Positions 17,471 to 27,182 are shown, numbered from the stretch's first letter. The stretch is 62,499 nucleotides of DNA from Candidatus Eremiobacterota bacterium (GCA_019235885.1 JAFAKB010000070.1:1-62499); one strand, 5' to 3'. The notes: generated by a model from the sequence alone, not told the origin. Numbers and translations are program-made.

Positions 17471-18118
17471 TCAGCGCGTGTTTTCGCGAACGATTCGATC
17501 GACGATCGGCGCCGGGAGCCCCGCGGCGAGCATCTCCATGATGACGGCGCCGTGCTTCCAGCGCCGCGGCTGTACCATCGGCACGATGCGTTCGGTCCAC
17601 CCGTTCTTGGCTTTGAAAATCAAGCGGTGGCGACGAACGGGCGGTTCGCTGACGGCCGTCGTTTCGTTGATGTTGATGCGATAGTAACGCCCACCGATCT
17701 GGGTCTGGTAGTTCAGCGCGACGCGCGGAACCGGCTGTTCGCTGACCACATGGGCATATTGAAGGCTCGTGTGCGGCGGCAATCCCGCCGGTACGACGAT
17801 CGTGAACGGCATGTGCTGCTGCGCTTGCGCGACGGTGAGCTGGTCGGCGCGATGAATGAGCGGCGGCATCGGCTTCGACGAACCGTCCAGCCACATGAGA
17901 TGCGCAAGGGCCGGCGGTAGCGCACCCGAGGCCTGCGCAGCGACGCCCCCGAGCGCGAGCACGCCGAGCACGACGCTCGTGTAAGCGAAGCCGCGCGACC
18001 GAGTGTGCCGGACGGCCGGCGCGTTCTTCGCGCTCCACGGCCCGGGCGGAACGTTTGGAATCGCGACGCGCGCAAAGCGCCGCGCGACCGCCGCCGTGAT
18101 GGTCTGCTCTTCGTTCAT
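17471..18118 (-). CDS. Probable membrane anti-sigma factor
   Basis: A 215-aa protein with a short cytoplasmic N-terminus, one membrane segment at about residues 46-68 (YTSVVLGVLALGGVAAQAS) and an extracytoplasmic domain of about 145 residues. That domain resembles the DUF4367-like part of some regulators (HMPFTIVVPAGLPP, then GGRYYRININETTAV). The sequence itself does not prove anti-sigma activity. The inference rests on its 4-bp overlap with the upstream ECF sigma gene and on its topology. No zinc-binding anti-sigma motif (HxxxCxxC) is present. Confidence 0.6.
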   Translation of the reverse strand: MNEEQTITAAVARRFARVAIPNVPPGPWSAKNAPAVRHTRSRGFAYTSVVLGVLALGGVAAQASGALPPALAHLMWLDGSSKPMPPLIHRADQLTVAQAQQHMPFTIVVPAGLPPHTSLQYAHVVSEQPVPRVALNYQTQIGGRYYRININETTAVSEPPVRRHRLIFKAKNGWTERIVPMVQPRRWKHGAVIMEMLAAGLPAPIVDRIVRENTR

Positions 18119-18687
18119 GATGCCGCCTCCGGCGCCGTTGCCGGCGCGGTCGAATCGCTGAGAAGTGGCCGCAAGCGCTGCCGGGCGATCATCAGCCGGA
18201 AGCGCACCGTCGCGGCCGGTACGCCGAGGACGCGGCCGGCCTCGCTGCTCGACAAGCCCACGAAATACCGGAGCTCGAGCACGAGCCGCAACGGCTCGGG
18301 CAGCGAGCCGATCGCCGCTTCGAGGTCGAGCCGAGCGCTCGGATCGTCGCGTGTCGAGACGCCACTCGCATTTTCATAGCCGACCGCCTCCCGCCGCCGC
18401 CGGCGCGCTCGCGCGCGAGCGTGATCGCGAGCCTGTGAGACGATGATCCGGTACGCCCAGCCGGGGAAGGCCCGCGCGTCGGAGAGGCTCGGCAGCTTCG
18501 CGCAGATCGCGGCGCACGCTGCCTGCGCCGCATCTTCCGCGGCGGTGCGCTCGCTCAGGATCGACCACGCGATCCGGTACGCGTTCGGCCACAGCGCGTC
18601 CACGAGCGCTTCGTAGTCCTGTTCCATCCCGGTCGAGGCGGCTCGCGCCAAGTCCGAGAGCCCGGCGACATCCTTCACATCGGACAA
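18115..18687 (-). CDS. ECF-family RNA polymerase sigma factor
   Basis: Alternative sigma factor of 190 aa. Region 2 is seen in YEALVDALWPNAYRIAWSIL and the acidic EDAAQAACAAICAKL; region 4 is LPEPLRLVLELRYFVGLSSSEAGRVLGVPAATVRFRLMIARQRL, ending in the recognition helix. Regions 2 and 4 are joined by a very Arg/Ala-rich linker. The start may be TTG 18687 or GTG 18678. It is followed by the putative anti-sigma gene with ATGA coupling. The inducing signal is unknown. Confidence 0.85.
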   Translation of the reverse strand: MSDVKDVAGLSDLARAASTGMEQDYEALVDALWPNAYRIAWSILSERTAAEDAAQAACAAICAKLPSLSDARAFPGWAYRIIVSQARDHARARARRRRREAVGYENASGVSTRDDPSARLDLEAAIGSLPEPLRLVLELRYFVGLSSSEAGRVLGVPAATVRFRLMIARQRLRPLLSDSTAPATAPEAAS

Positions 18688-18735
18688 GACGCCGGCCGGG
18701 GCAGAAGTGTTTGCTCCGGCTCGCTCATCGGGCGA

Positions 18736-21174
18736 TCAGGTCTCCTGGCGCAGCTCGGCGAGCCAGAAGCCTTTGCGCTCGAGCTGCACCGGGAGGCCGT
18801 TGGCGAGCGCGTCCGCCGAGACGCGGCCTTCGTCGGTCCACGCGCCGCGCAGGCTGTTGAACGTGCGCAGCTCGTACGAGCCGCTCACGCCGTCCCCGAG
18901 CCGCAGCGCGGTCGCGATCGTTCGCTCCGCGGTGTTGCCGGCGAACAGAACGAGATCGCTCTCCTGGCGCAGCGCGAGCGTGACGGCCGCGTGGTCGAGC
19001 GACTGCACCGCGTCGCTGACGTCGTCTTCGTAGGCGACGTACGGCGAGGGCTGGTGGAAGGCGAAGTTCGAGTACATGCGCAGCTCCGGGACGCGCACGA
19101 CGAACCAGGTGAGCGCGTTGCCGCGGTACGGCAGGTTCTGCACGCCGAGCCACTTCCAATCCGGCGCGAGCCGCGGCGAGACGGTCGGCGTTCCGCCGGA
19201 GAGGTCGAGCCCGGCCGCGCCTTCGACCGCGGCCCACAGGTAGCGCGGCGGAAACCACGGCGAGAGCATCATCCCTTGGTTGACGAGCGTCTCGCCGTGC
19301 AGCCACTCCGAGAACTGGCCCGGCACCGTGTTGTTGCGGCGCGGGTCGCGCGAGTAGTGCCGGAAGCTCGTGCCGAGCGCGTACGCCATGAACGCCGCGT
19401 TGAAGCGCGCCGCCGCGAACGCGAACCAAAAGGTGACGCCGACCCACACCCCGCCGAGCAGGCCGTAGCCGTGTGTCGGGCCGTAGTTCGGCGCGTCGCG
19501 CGGCACGGTGCGGATGCCTGCGCTCGTCCAGAAGTCGTCGCTGCTGAGCCGGCTGATGATGCGCGCCGCCGTCTCGTCGTCGGCCACCCCGAACATGACG
19601 GGAAAGACGAGGTCGGCGGTCACGTCGCTGCGCGGCTGGTCGTCGATCCCGATGTTGAGGTAGTACAAGCCGTTGTCGGGATTGCGCAGGTGTGTGTTGA
19701 TCGCTTCGCGCAGCTCGGCCGCCGCCCGGCTGAACTCGGCGCTCGTCTCGTGATGCTCCAGGACGCGCGCCATGTGGCCGATCGTCTCGAGCGCGGCGAA
19801 GCACTCGGAGTTCAGTTCCGTCGTCGCGCCGGAGAGCCGGTAGTTCTCGATCACGTTGCGCCAGCCGACGATCCCCCAGTCCTGCGTCTTCTCGGAGGTG
19901 CACCACACCAGCCCGCGCTCGTCGCGCTGCGCGAGCACGTACCGCGCCGCCTTCAGCGCCGTCGGGTAGACGCGCTCGAGGAACGCGCGGTCGCCGGTGG
20001 TGTTGTAGTGGTGCCAGAGCGCGAGGATGAGCAGCGGTGTGTCGTCGTTGACGTTGAGCCCGTAGTCCGCCGTCTCGCCGGTGCGGACGTCGTAGTACTC
20101 GACGATCATCCCGCGCTTCTCTTGGCGCTCAACGTACGCCAACAGCGAGTCGCGGGCGAACTCGGGCGTGAGGTAGTCCGCCCCGAACGCGAACCACGCC
20201 GTGTCGCGCGCGACGCTGTTGTTCGAGCGCGCCGGGTCGTTGACGAAGGCCCAGCCCGTCGGCGTGCGCAGCTCCGTGCGCAGCATGTTCGCCTTCGCCC
20301 ACAGCACGCCGCGGTTCACCTCGGCGTCGGGCGTCACGACGACCGCGCGCGCCAGCACCTCGGCGTAGTGCGCCGACGTGCGCGCGAGCGCGTCTTCGGC
20401 GCCGGGCAGCGCGCGGAAGCGTTTGCGCGCCGCCTCGTGGCCGTTGAGCGCGAAGGTCAGCGTGTACGCGACCCGCGCGGTTTCGCCCGGGCGCAGCACG
20501 TGGCTCGAATGGAACACGCCGAGCGGGTCGCCCTCGCCGCTGTCGGTCGTGTTGTGCAGCACCGGCCGGTGGTCGGCGAGCGCCTTGGCGTGGTCGACCG
20601 TCGTCTCGTAGCTCGCCGGCCGCTCGGAGATCGCGAACACCCGAACGTAGTCCGGATTCGCCCCGCGGTTGTGCGCGAGAAAGGCGCGCAAGCCCGGGTC
20701 GTACGCCACCACGACGTCGTGCCCCAAGCCGCCGCGCAGCTGGCAGAACGCGTACGAGCCGATCCGAACCTCGTCTTGCCCTTCGTTGCGCAGCTCCAGC
20801 ACGTAATACGCTGCCGGCGGGTCGACGCGCTCGCCGTGCGGCTTGCCGCTCAGCACGAAGAGCGTTTCGTGCACGGCGACGCCGTTGGTGAGCGTGAACT
20901 TGTGCTCCTGGCGTTCCGGGTGGATGTCGAAGCTGCCCGGCAGCGCGCCCAAGTGGATCCCCGTGCGCTCGTCCCAGTGGTGCAGCACCACCGTTCCGAG
21001 CATCACCTCGCCCGCGTCGACCGAGTAGAACTTCTCGATCGCGCCGGTCGCCTTGATCACGAGACAGCAGCGCGGCGCACCGAGCGTGCTGCCCGCCGCC
21101 ATCTCGCCGTCCGCGATCGTATACGCTGCGAGGCGCGCGCCGGTGCCCGGCGAGCGCGCGGAGTCGGCGGCCAC
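18736..21174 (-). CDS. Glycogen-debranching-type glycoside hydrolase
   Basis: An 812-aa protein with an N-terminal beta-sandwich (about residues 1-290) and an (alpha/alpha)6 six-hairpin barrel, the architecture of amylo-alpha-1,6-glucosidases and related enzymes. Barrel motifs include RSNNSVARDTAWFAFGADYL near residue 330, GLNVNDDTPLLILALWHHY, and a late GLLGGVWVGVTFWFAFAAARF. The exact bond and substrate cannot be read from sequence. No signal peptide is visible, so it is probably cytoplasmic and acts on imported or stored oligosaccharide. The GTG start is 3 bp downstream of the SDR stop, so the two share a transcript with NDH-2. A polyol- or glucose-releasing role would feed the SDR. Confidence 0.72.
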   Translation of the reverse strand: MAADSARSPGTGARLAAYTIADGEMAAGSTLGAPRCCLVIKATGAIEKFYSVDAGEVMLGTVVLHHWDERTGIHLGALPGSFDIHPERQEHKFTLTNGVAVHETLFVLSGKPHGERVDPPAAYYVLELRNEGQDEVRIGSYAFCQLRGGLGHDVVVAYDPGLRAFLAHNRGANPDYVRVFAISERPASYETTVDHAKALADHRPVLHNTTDSGEGDPLGVFHSSHVLRPGETARVAYTLTFALNGHEAARKRFRALPGAEDALARTSAHYAEVLARAVVVTPDAEVNRGVLWAKANMLRTELRTPTGWAFVNDPARSNNSVARDTAWFAFGADYLTPEFARDSLLAYVERQEKRGMIVEYYDVRTGETADYGLNVNDDTPLLILALWHHYNTTGDRAFLERVYPTALKAARYVLAQRDERGLVWCTSEKTQDWGIVGWRNVIENYRLSGATTELNSECFAALETIGHMARVLEHHETSAEFSRAAAELREAINTHLRNPDNGLYYLNIGIDDQPRSDVTADLVFPVMFGVADDETAARIISRLSSDDFWTSAGIRTVPRDAPNYGPTHGYGLLGGVWVGVTFWFAFAAARFNAAFMAYALGTSFRHYSRDPRRNNTVPGQFSEWLHGETLVNQGMMLSPWFPPRYLWAAVEGAAGLDLSGGTPTVSPRLAPDWKWLGVQNLPYRGNALTWFVVRVPELRMYSNFAFHQPSPYVAYEDDVSDAVQSLDHAAVTLALRQESDLVLFAGNTAERTIATALRLGDGVSGSYELRTFNSLRGAWTDEGRVSADALANGLPVQLERKGFWLAELRQET

Positions 21175-21177
21175 CGC

Positions 21178-21942
21178 TCAGAGGCTTCCGGATTTGCGCA
21201 TCAACCCGCCGTCGATCACGTACGTCGCGCCGGTGACGTACGCGGCTTGGTCCGAGGCCAGGAAGGCGCACAGCGCGGCGATCTCCTGCGGCTGGGCCAT
21301 GCGGTGCAAAGGAATCTCGTTCAGCAGCCTCTCCATCTCGCTGCGGTCTCGTTTGAGGTCCGCGTCCATCGGCGTGTCGACCGCGCCCGGCGCGACGTTG
21401 TTCACCGTGATCCCGTGCGGCGCCAGCTCGACCGCGATCGTGCGCGTCAGCATCCGCAGACCGCCTTTGGTCGCGCAGTACGCGGCGTTGCCGGGCATCG
21501 TGATGTCCTCGTGCACCGAGGAGATGTTGATGATGCGCCCGCCGCCGCCTTGATCGACCATCTGCTTGGCGGCGCGCCGGCTGCACAGGAACGGCCCGGT
21601 CAGGTTCACCGCGACGACCTTGTGCCAGTACTCGGTCGGCGTTTCGAGGAACGGGTGCTTCTGCTCGATCCCGGCGTTGTTGACGAAGACGTCCAGCCGC
21701 CCGAACGTCTTCACCGCGTGCTGGACGAGCATGTCGACCTGCTGCTCGTCGCTCACGTCGGCCGCGACCGCCACCGCGCTCCCGACCGTGTCGAGCGCGT
21801 GGGCGAGGTCGTCGGCTTTGTCGCTCGGGCCGACGTAGTCGATGACGACCTTCGCGCCGTCGCGGACGAACTGCGTCGCGATGGCGCGCCCGATCCCGGT
21901 GGCGGCGCCGGTGACGACGGCGACTTTGTCTTGCAGGTTCAT
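21178..21942 (-). CDS. Short-chain dehydrogenase, glucose 1-dehydrogenase-like
   Basis: NAD(P)-dependent oxidoreductase of the classical SDR family, 254 aa. It has the cofactor motif TGAATGIG (residues 12-19), the NNAG motif, the catalytic Ser in IINISSVHE and the YCATK active site with Tyr and Lys. The C-terminal YVIDGGLMRK and substrate-loop VDTPMDADLK resemble glucose 1-dehydrogenases, which make gluconolactone. That specificity is an inference. The ATG at 21942 overlaps the NDH-2 stop (ATGA), and the glycosidase follows 3 bp downstream. An SDR producing NADH coupled to NDH-2 is a sensible pair. Confidence 0.85.
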   Translation of the reverse strand: MNLQDKVAVVTGAATGIGRAIATQFVRDGAKVVIDYVGPSDKADDLAHALDTVGSAVAVAADVSDEQQVDMLVQHAVKTFGRLDVFVNNAGIEQKHPFLETPTEYWHKVVAVNLTGPFLCSRRAAKQMVDQGGGGRIINISSVHEDITMPGNAAYCATKGGLRMLTRTIAVELAPHGITVNNVAPGAVDTPMDADLKRDRSEMERLLNEIPLHRMAQPQEIAALCAFLASDQAAYVTGATYVIDGGLMRKSGSL

Positions 21943-23195
21943 GACGATGATCCGATGCTCGCGATGTCGGGTGGAAAGGGGAGTGAGAGCGTCCAGTCCA
22001 GCGCGACGCGCGTCTTGCGGTACGCGCCGTGCAGACGCGAGAGATAGTACGCGCGCCACAGCAGCCACGCGGGCAGGCCGGCAATGAGCGCGCGGCCGCC
22101 GAGGTCGGCGAGGCCTTCGCGGTCGCCGAGCGAGGCCATCATCCCCAGCGAGCGATAGCGCATCGGGCGCGTCGCGCCGCCGCGCAGCGACGCGACGAGG
22201 TTGCGCGCGAGGAGGGCCGCTTCGCGCACCGCGTGCTGCGCCGTCTGCGGATACGCGCCGCCGCCCGGCTTCGGCACGTGCGCACAGTCGCCGAGCGCCC
22301 ACACGCCGGGCCGCTGCGGCACCGAGAGATCGGCGTTCACCGCGATCGCGTGGTGCGCGGCGTGCGGGACGTCGAGCTTCTCGACCAGCTCCGGGACGCG
22401 CACGCCGGCCGCCCACACCACCGTCTTCGCTGCGTGGCGAACGCCGGATTTCAAGGTAAGACCGCCCGCGTCCACCGACGCGACATCGTCGCGCAGGATC
22501 AGCTCGACGCCGCGCCGGGTGAGCATCGCGCGCGCGCGCTCGGAGAACCGCTCAGGGAACTGCTCCAGCAGGCGCGCACCACCGGCGACCAGCACGACGC
22601 GAACGCGCTCGGAGCCGAGCGCGGGATACTCGCGCCGCATGCGGTTCAGGTACGCAAACGTCTCGCCGGCCGCCTCGACGCCGGTGAAACCGCCGCCCAC
22701 CACGGCGACGGTGAGCAGCGCGCGCCGTTCGCCGGCGTCCGCGACGGTCGCGGCTTCGAGCGAACGGATCAAATGCGCGCGCAGGCGGACCGCGTCGTTC
22801 AGCGTTTTCAGCGGGAGCGCGTGTGCGTCCGCGCCGGGGACGCCGTGCGTCGTGCTGACCGCGCCGAGCGCGATCACCAGCTGGTCGTACGCGATGCCGT
22901 TCACCTTGCCGGTGACCGGGTGGCGCGTGGAGACGCTGCGCCGCTCGAAGTCGACGTGCTCGACCTCGCCCAGCACGAACCGCGCGCGCGGCACGCTGGT
23001 GCGGAACGGTTCGGCGACGTGGCGCGACTCCAGCGCGCCGCTCGCGACCTCCGGCAGCAGCGGGGTGAAGAGCGCGAAGTTCTGGCGGTTCACCGCGGTG
23101 AGCGCGAGCTGCGGCTCGCGGCGGTGCCGTGCGAGCGCGCGCGCAAGGGTGAGGCCGGCGAAGCCGGTGCCGAGGACGACGACGCGCGCGCTCAC
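21939..23195 (-). CDS. ndh: Type II NADH dehydrogenase (NDH-2)
   Basis: Single-subunit, non-proton-pumping NADH:quinone oxidoreductase, 418 aa, peripheral on the inner membrane. The FAD Rossmann motif is at the start (VVVLGTGFAGLTLA), the NADH Rossmann motif is VAVVGGGFTGVEAAGE, and the late FAD motif WALGDCAHV and the quinone-site-like YPQTAQHAVREA follow. The C-terminus LLWRAYYLSRL is the usual membrane-binding amphipathic helix. The GTG start at 23195 is only 15 bp from the divergent TIM-barrel start. It heads a three-gene operon with the SDR and the glycosidase. Confidence 0.9.
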   Translation of the reverse strand: MSARVVVLGTGFAGLTLARALARHRREPQLALTAVNRQNFALFTPLLPEVASGALESRHVAEPFRTSVPRARFVLGEVEHVDFERRSVSTRHPVTGKVNGIAYDQLVIALGAVSTTHGVPGADAHALPLKTLNDAVRLRAHLIRSLEAATVADAGERRALLTVAVVGGGFTGVEAAGETFAYLNRMRREYPALGSERVRVVLVAGGARLLEQFPERFSERARAMLTRRGVELILRDDVASVDAGGLTLKSGVRHAAKTVVWAAGVRVPELVEKLDVPHAAHHAIAVNADLSVPQRPGVWALGDCAHVPKPGGGAYPQTAQHAVREAALLARNLVASLRGGATRPMRYRSLGMMASLGDREGLADLGGRALIAGLPAWLLWRAYYLSRLHGAYRKTRVALDWTLSLPFPPDIASIGSSS

Positions 23196-23210
23196 GGGTA
23201 TCTCCTATGC

Positions 23211-24062
23211 ATGTGGACGTTCGGCATCAGCGAGGTCACGACGTGGCCGTGGCGCTACGACGAAGATCTCGCGCGGTACGCGCAGCTCGGCGCGCGCGCG
23301 ATCGAGGTGTGGGAGTTCAAGCTCGCCGGCGATACGGGAGCGCGGCGCGAGCAGCTCGCCGCGGCGCGCCCGCACGGGCTCGGCGTCTCGTCGTTTCAGG
23401 CCGCCGTGCACTCGCTCTTCCCGACGCGCATGCAGCCCGAGCCCGCGAGCCTCGACGCGCGGCGGGACGCCTTTCTGCGCGCGCTCGAATCGGCGGCGCC
23501 GCTGCTGCCGGGCACGGTGTTCGTGCTGAACACCGGGATCGCGCGCGACGGCGACGTGCAGCGCGCGTTCGAGACGACCGTCGGCGCGTACCGTGAGCTC
23601 GCGCGCCGCGCGGCTGACGCGGGCGTGCGGCTCGCGCTCGAGCCCTTGCACCCGCTGGCGATGAACGAGGACACCTTCGCGTGGAACCTCGAGGACGCGC
23701 GCGACGTCGTCGACGCCGTCGGCCACGACGCGCTCGGCATCTGCGCGGACATTTGGAATCTCGCCGGCCAGCACGATCTTCGGACGCGGCTCGCAGCCTG
23801 CGGCGACCGCCTCTTCGTCGCGCAAGTCTCCGACTATCGGAGACCGCGCTCGTACCTGGACCGGCTCGCCATCGGCGACGGCTCGCTCGACTTCGCGCCG
23901 TTCCTCGCCGGCTTGCGCGACGCGCGCTTCGCGGGGCCGCTCGTGCTCGAGATCTTCTCGAAGGACGTGCCCGACTCGCTGTACGACGGTGATCTTCACG
24001 CGGTCGTCTCCCGCAGCCGCGACGCGCTGGCACGCCTCATCGGCGCGCCGCCCAGCGCATGA
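23211..24062 (+). CDS. Sugar phosphate isomerase/epimerase-like TIM barrel
   Basis: A 283-aa protein of the xylose-isomerase-like TIM-barrel superfamily. Likely metal ligands stand at strand ends: Glu in LALEPLHP, Asp in GICADIWNLAG, then VAQVSDYR, and Glu in LVLEIFS. Members act on sugars, inositol or related polyols, and the substrate cannot be told here. The start is ATG 23211 (MWTFGISEV), with weak GGTA upstream. It is the only plus-strand gene of the cluster. It is divergent from NDH-2 by 15 bp, and its last 26 bp overlap the 3' end of the FAD/Fe-S oxidase. Confidence 0.78.
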   Translation: MWTFGISEVTTWPWRYDEDLARYAQLGARAIEVWEFKLAGDTGARREQLAAARPHGLGVSSFQAAVHSLFPTRMQPEPASLDARRDAFLRALESAAPLLPGTVFVLNTGIARDGDVQRAFETTVGAYRELARRAADAGVRLALEPLHPLAMNEDTFAWNLEDARDVVDAVGHDALGICADIWNLAGQHDLRTRLAACGDRLFVAQVSDYRRPRSYLDRLAIGDGSLDFAPFLAGLRDARFAGPLVLEIFSKDVPDSLYDGDLHAVVSRSRDALARLIGAPPSA

Positions 24063-27000
24063 CGCGCGCCAGCGCGAAGCCGCCCGCGAGCGCGAGCGCG
24101 GTCAGCGCGACGGTCGCGTCACGCCGCGCGCGGGCGCGCTGCGCGCGCACGTCCGGCATCGCGGCGAGCTCGGGGTAATCGCCCGGCGGCCCGGCGGGAC
24201 CGAATCGCAACGCCAGCCACACGACGTCGGCGAGGTGCAGGCCCTGGCGCGGCGTCGTCTGCGCCGCCTGCTCGCGGCACGAGAACCCGTCGCCGATCAC
24301 GATCGTGTCGGGCGCGGCCTCGCGCAGCTTCGGCAAGTACTCCAGCTCGCCGCACGCGAGCGAGACGTCGTAGTGCTCCCCGGCCTCGAACCCGAACGCG
24401 CCCGCCATCCCGCAGCAGCCGTCGTCGAGCTCGCTCAGCTCGACGCCGAGCGCGTGCAGCACCTTGCGGTCGCCTTCCATTCCCAGCACCGACTTGTGGT
24501 GGCAATGGCCGTGCAGCAGCACCTTGCGATGCAGCGCCGGCGGCGTCCAGCCCTTCTCCTGGGCCAGAAAGTCGCCGAAAAGCAGCGTCTGCTGCGAAAG
24601 GCGGCGCGCGTCGTGGTCGTTCGGAAACAGGTTGAGCAGCTCGCCCTTGAACACGCTGACGCACGAGGGCTCCAAGCCGACGACCGGGGTTCCGGCCTCG
24701 ATCTCCGGGCGCAGCGCGTCGAGGATCTCGCGCAGCAGCCCCTTGGCGAGCGGGATCATGCCGTAGTCGTACAGCGGCCGCCCGCAGCACAGCAGCTGCT
24801 CCGGCACGACGACGTCGTAGCGCGCCGCTTCGAGCACCTCGACGGCGTGGCGCGCGGTGTCCGGGTGGAAGTACGTGTTGAACGTGTCGGCCCACAAGAT
24901 CACGCGGGGGCCGCCGGCGTTCGGCCCCGCGCCGCGCGCGCGCCACCAGTCGCGGAACGACTGCTCGGCGAACGGCGGGATCTCGCGCTGCGGCGCCATC
25001 CGCACCAGCCCTTTGGCGAGCTGTGCGAGCCCGGGCGTCTGCGCCGCGGCATTGAGGAGGCGCGCGAAGCGCGAGCCGTAGCGCGCCCACCATGGGATCA
25101 GCCCGAACGCGTACGCCCACACCGGCCGCCGCTTCGACTCGTAGTAGTGCGAGAGAAACTCCGCCTTGTACGTCGCCATGTCGACGTTCACCGGGCAGTC
25201 GCCCTTGCAGCCTTTGCAGGCCAGACACAGATCGAGCGCGTCCTTGACCGCTTCCGACTCCCAGCCGCCGGCAAGCGGTGCGCGCTCTAGCATCTCGAAC
25301 AGCAGCCGCGCGCGCCCGCGGGTGGAGTGCATCTCTTCCTTCGTGACGCGGTACGACGGACACATCGTGCCCTTGCCGTCGTGGCGGCGGCAGTTGCCCA
25401 CGCCGACGCAGCGGTTCGCCGCATATGCGAACGAGCCGTAGTCGTCCGGCTCGTAGGTGAAGTGCGTCTGCGGCTCCCACGGCCGGTAGTACTGGCCCAT
25501 GCGCAGGTTCTCGTCGGGCGCGTACGCGTCGACGACCTTGCCGGGATTCATCTTTCCGGCCGGATCCCAGATGCGCTTGTACTCGCGGAACGCCTGATAG
25601 ATCTCCTCGCCGAACATGATCGGGAGCAGCCGCCCGCGGGCTTGCCCGTCGCCGTGCTCGCCCGAGAGCGAGCCTTTGTACTTCGCGATCAGGTGCGCGG
25701 CCTCGTCGAGAAAACGCATCCACGCGGCGACGCCGTCCGCCGTGAACAGATCGAAGCTCACCCGGCAGTGGATGCAGCCTTGGCCGAAATGCCCGTACAG
25801 CGCCGCCTCGTAGCCGTACTTGTCGTAGAGCGCGCGCAGCTCGCGCAGGTACGCGCCGACGTCCTGCGGCGCGACCGCGGAGTCTTCCCAACCCGGCCAG
25901 TTCGCCGGCTCGTCCTTGAGCTTCGCCGTCGCGCCGAGGCCCGACTCGCGCACCGCCCACAGCATCTGCTGCTGCGCTTCGTCGGTGACCAGCTTCATCG
26001 ACTTCGCCTTGCCGCGCAGCGCCTCCATGCACGCCTCGGCGCGGCGCTTCGACTCCTCGAGATCGTCGGAGCCGAACTCCGCCATCAGCCAGCCGCCGCC
26101 CTCGGGGAGCAGCGCGACGTCCTCCGGCTTCATGTTCTTCTTGCGCATGTAGCCGATCAAGATGTCGTCGAGCCCTTCGAGCGCGATCGGCTCGTGCGCG
26201 TTGACGTCGGGGACGTGGTCGCCGGCGGTGTAGATGTCGTCGAACCCGAGCACCAGGATTACCCGCTTGGACGGATTCGGGATCAGCTTCACCTTCGCGC
26301 TCAGCACGACGCCCAGCGTGCACTCGGTGCCGACGAAGGCGCGCGCGACGTTGAACCCGTTCTCCGGCAAGAGCTGCTGCAGCGGGTAGCCGGAGACGAG
26401 GCGCGGGATGTCGGGGAAGCGCGCGCGGATCGTGTCGGCGTACCGGTCGCGCAGGCCGCGCAGGCCGCGGTAGATCTCGCCGACGCGGTCCGAGCGCGCG
26501 CAGAGTGCGTCGAGCGCCGCCGGCGAGGTCTCACCGACCGTCAGGCGCAGGCCCTCGTACGTCAGGATCTCGAGCTCGTACACGTTCTCTTCCGTTTTGC
26601 CGGCCATCTGCGCGTGCATCCCGCACGAGTTGTTGCCGATCATCCCGCCCAGCGTGTTGTGCGTGTGCGTCGCGGGATCGGGCCCGAACCACAGCCCGTA
26701 CGGTGCGGCCGCCGCGCGCAGGTCGTCGAGCACGATCCCCGGCTCGACGCGCGCCCAGCGCTGCTCCGCGTCGATCTCGAGCACGCGGTTGAAGTACTTC
26801 GAGCAGTCGAGCACGATCGCGATGTTGCAGCACTCGCCGGCCAGCGAGGTCCCGCCGCCGCGCGCGAGGATCGGCGCGCCGTACAGGCGCGCGATCTCGA
26901 CCGTGGCGACGACGTCGTCCGCGTTGCGCGGCACGACGACGCCGATAGGAACCTGGCGGTAGTTCGAGGAGTCGGTCGCGTACAGCGCGCGGCTGCCGTC

Positions 27001-27162
27001 GTCGAAGCGAACCTCGCCGGCGATGCGCGCGCGCAGCGCCGCGGCGAGCGCGCCGGCGTCACCGTGCCACTCGCCGCGCTGGTCGGGGCGCACGCCGGGC
27101 GGCGTTTCCGGGGCGCCGGCGAGCCGGGTTCCGTCGAGTCCGGTGATGAGGTCGATGAGCAC
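24037..27162 (-). CDS. FAD-linked oxidase fused to Fe-S (GlpC-like) domain, D-lactate/glycolate type
   Basis: A 1041-aa fused dehydrogenase. The N-terminal half is an FAD_binding_4 flavoprotein (ARGGGTSLAGECCN, NNSCGMHAQMAGK, GTECTLGVVLSAKVKL, SGEHGDGQARG). The C-terminal half resembles GlpC/LldE proteins: two cysteine clusters for 4Fe-4S centres (CLACKGCKGDCPV and an upstream CVGVGNC...MCP) and two CCG motifs (LLCCGRPLYDYG, GCCGMAGAFG). A final hydrophobic segment may attach it to the membrane. Relatives oxidise D-lactate, D-2-hydroxyglutarate or glycolate and pass electrons to quinone. The GTG start at 27162, with an AGGA-type site upstream, is chosen because homology begins there. It lies 20 bp after the dehydratase gene. 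Confidence 0.85.
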   Translation of the reverse strand: MLIDLITGLDGTRLAGAPETPPGVRPDQRGEWHGDAGALAAALRARIAGEVRFDDGSRALYATDSSNYRQVPIGVVVPRNADDVVATVEIARLYGAPILARGGGTSLAGECCNIAIVLDCSKYFNRVLEIDAEQRWARVEPGIVLDDLRAAAAPYGLWFGPDPATHTHNTLGGMIGNNSCGMHAQMAGKTEENVYELEILTYEGLRLTVGETSPAALDALCARSDRVGEIYRGLRGLRDRYADTIRARFPDIPRLVSGYPLQQLLPENGFNVARAFVGTECTLGVVLSAKVKLIPNPSKRVILVLGFDDIYTAGDHVPDVNAHEPIALEGLDDILIGYMRKKNMKPEDVALLPEGGGWLMAEFGSDDLEESKRRAEACMEALRGKAKSMKLVTDEAQQQMLWAVRESGLGATAKLKDEPANWPGWEDSAVAPQDVGAYLRELRALYDKYGYEAALYGHFGQGCIHCRVSFDLFTADGVAAWMRFLDEAAHLIAKYKGSLSGEHGDGQARGRLLPIMFGEEIYQAFREYKRIWDPAGKMNPGKVVDAYAPDENLRMGQYYRPWEPQTHFTYEPDDYGSFAYAANRCVGVGNCRRHDGKGTMCPSYRVTKEEMHSTRGRARLLFEMLERAPLAGGWESEAVKDALDLCLACKGCKGDCPVNVDMATYKAEFLSHYYESKRRPVWAYAFGLIPWWARYGSRFARLLNAAAQTPGLAQLAKGLVRMAPQREIPPFAEQSFRDWWRARGAGPNAGGPRVILWADTFNTYFHPDTARHAVEVLEAARYDVVVPEQLLCCGRPLYDYGMIPLAKGLLREILDALRPEIEAGTPVVGLEPSCVSVFKGELLNLFPNDHDARRLSQQTLLFGDFLAQEKGWTPPALHRKVLLHGHCHHKSVLGMEGDRKVLHALGVELSELDDGCCGMAGAFGFEAGEHYDVSLACGELEYLPKLREAAPDTIVIGDGFSCREQAAQTTPRQGLHLADVVWLALRFGPAGPPGDYPELAAMPDVRAQRARARRDATVALTALALAGGFALARVMRWAARR

Positions 27163-27182
27163 GAGCGGGGTCCTCGGTGAAG

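Noticed and set aside
18991-22047. Very long plus-strand frame (over 1000 codons) across the glycosidase and SDR genes
   Set aside because: Its translation is Arg/Val/His-rich without motifs and lies antisense to two well-supported enzymes.
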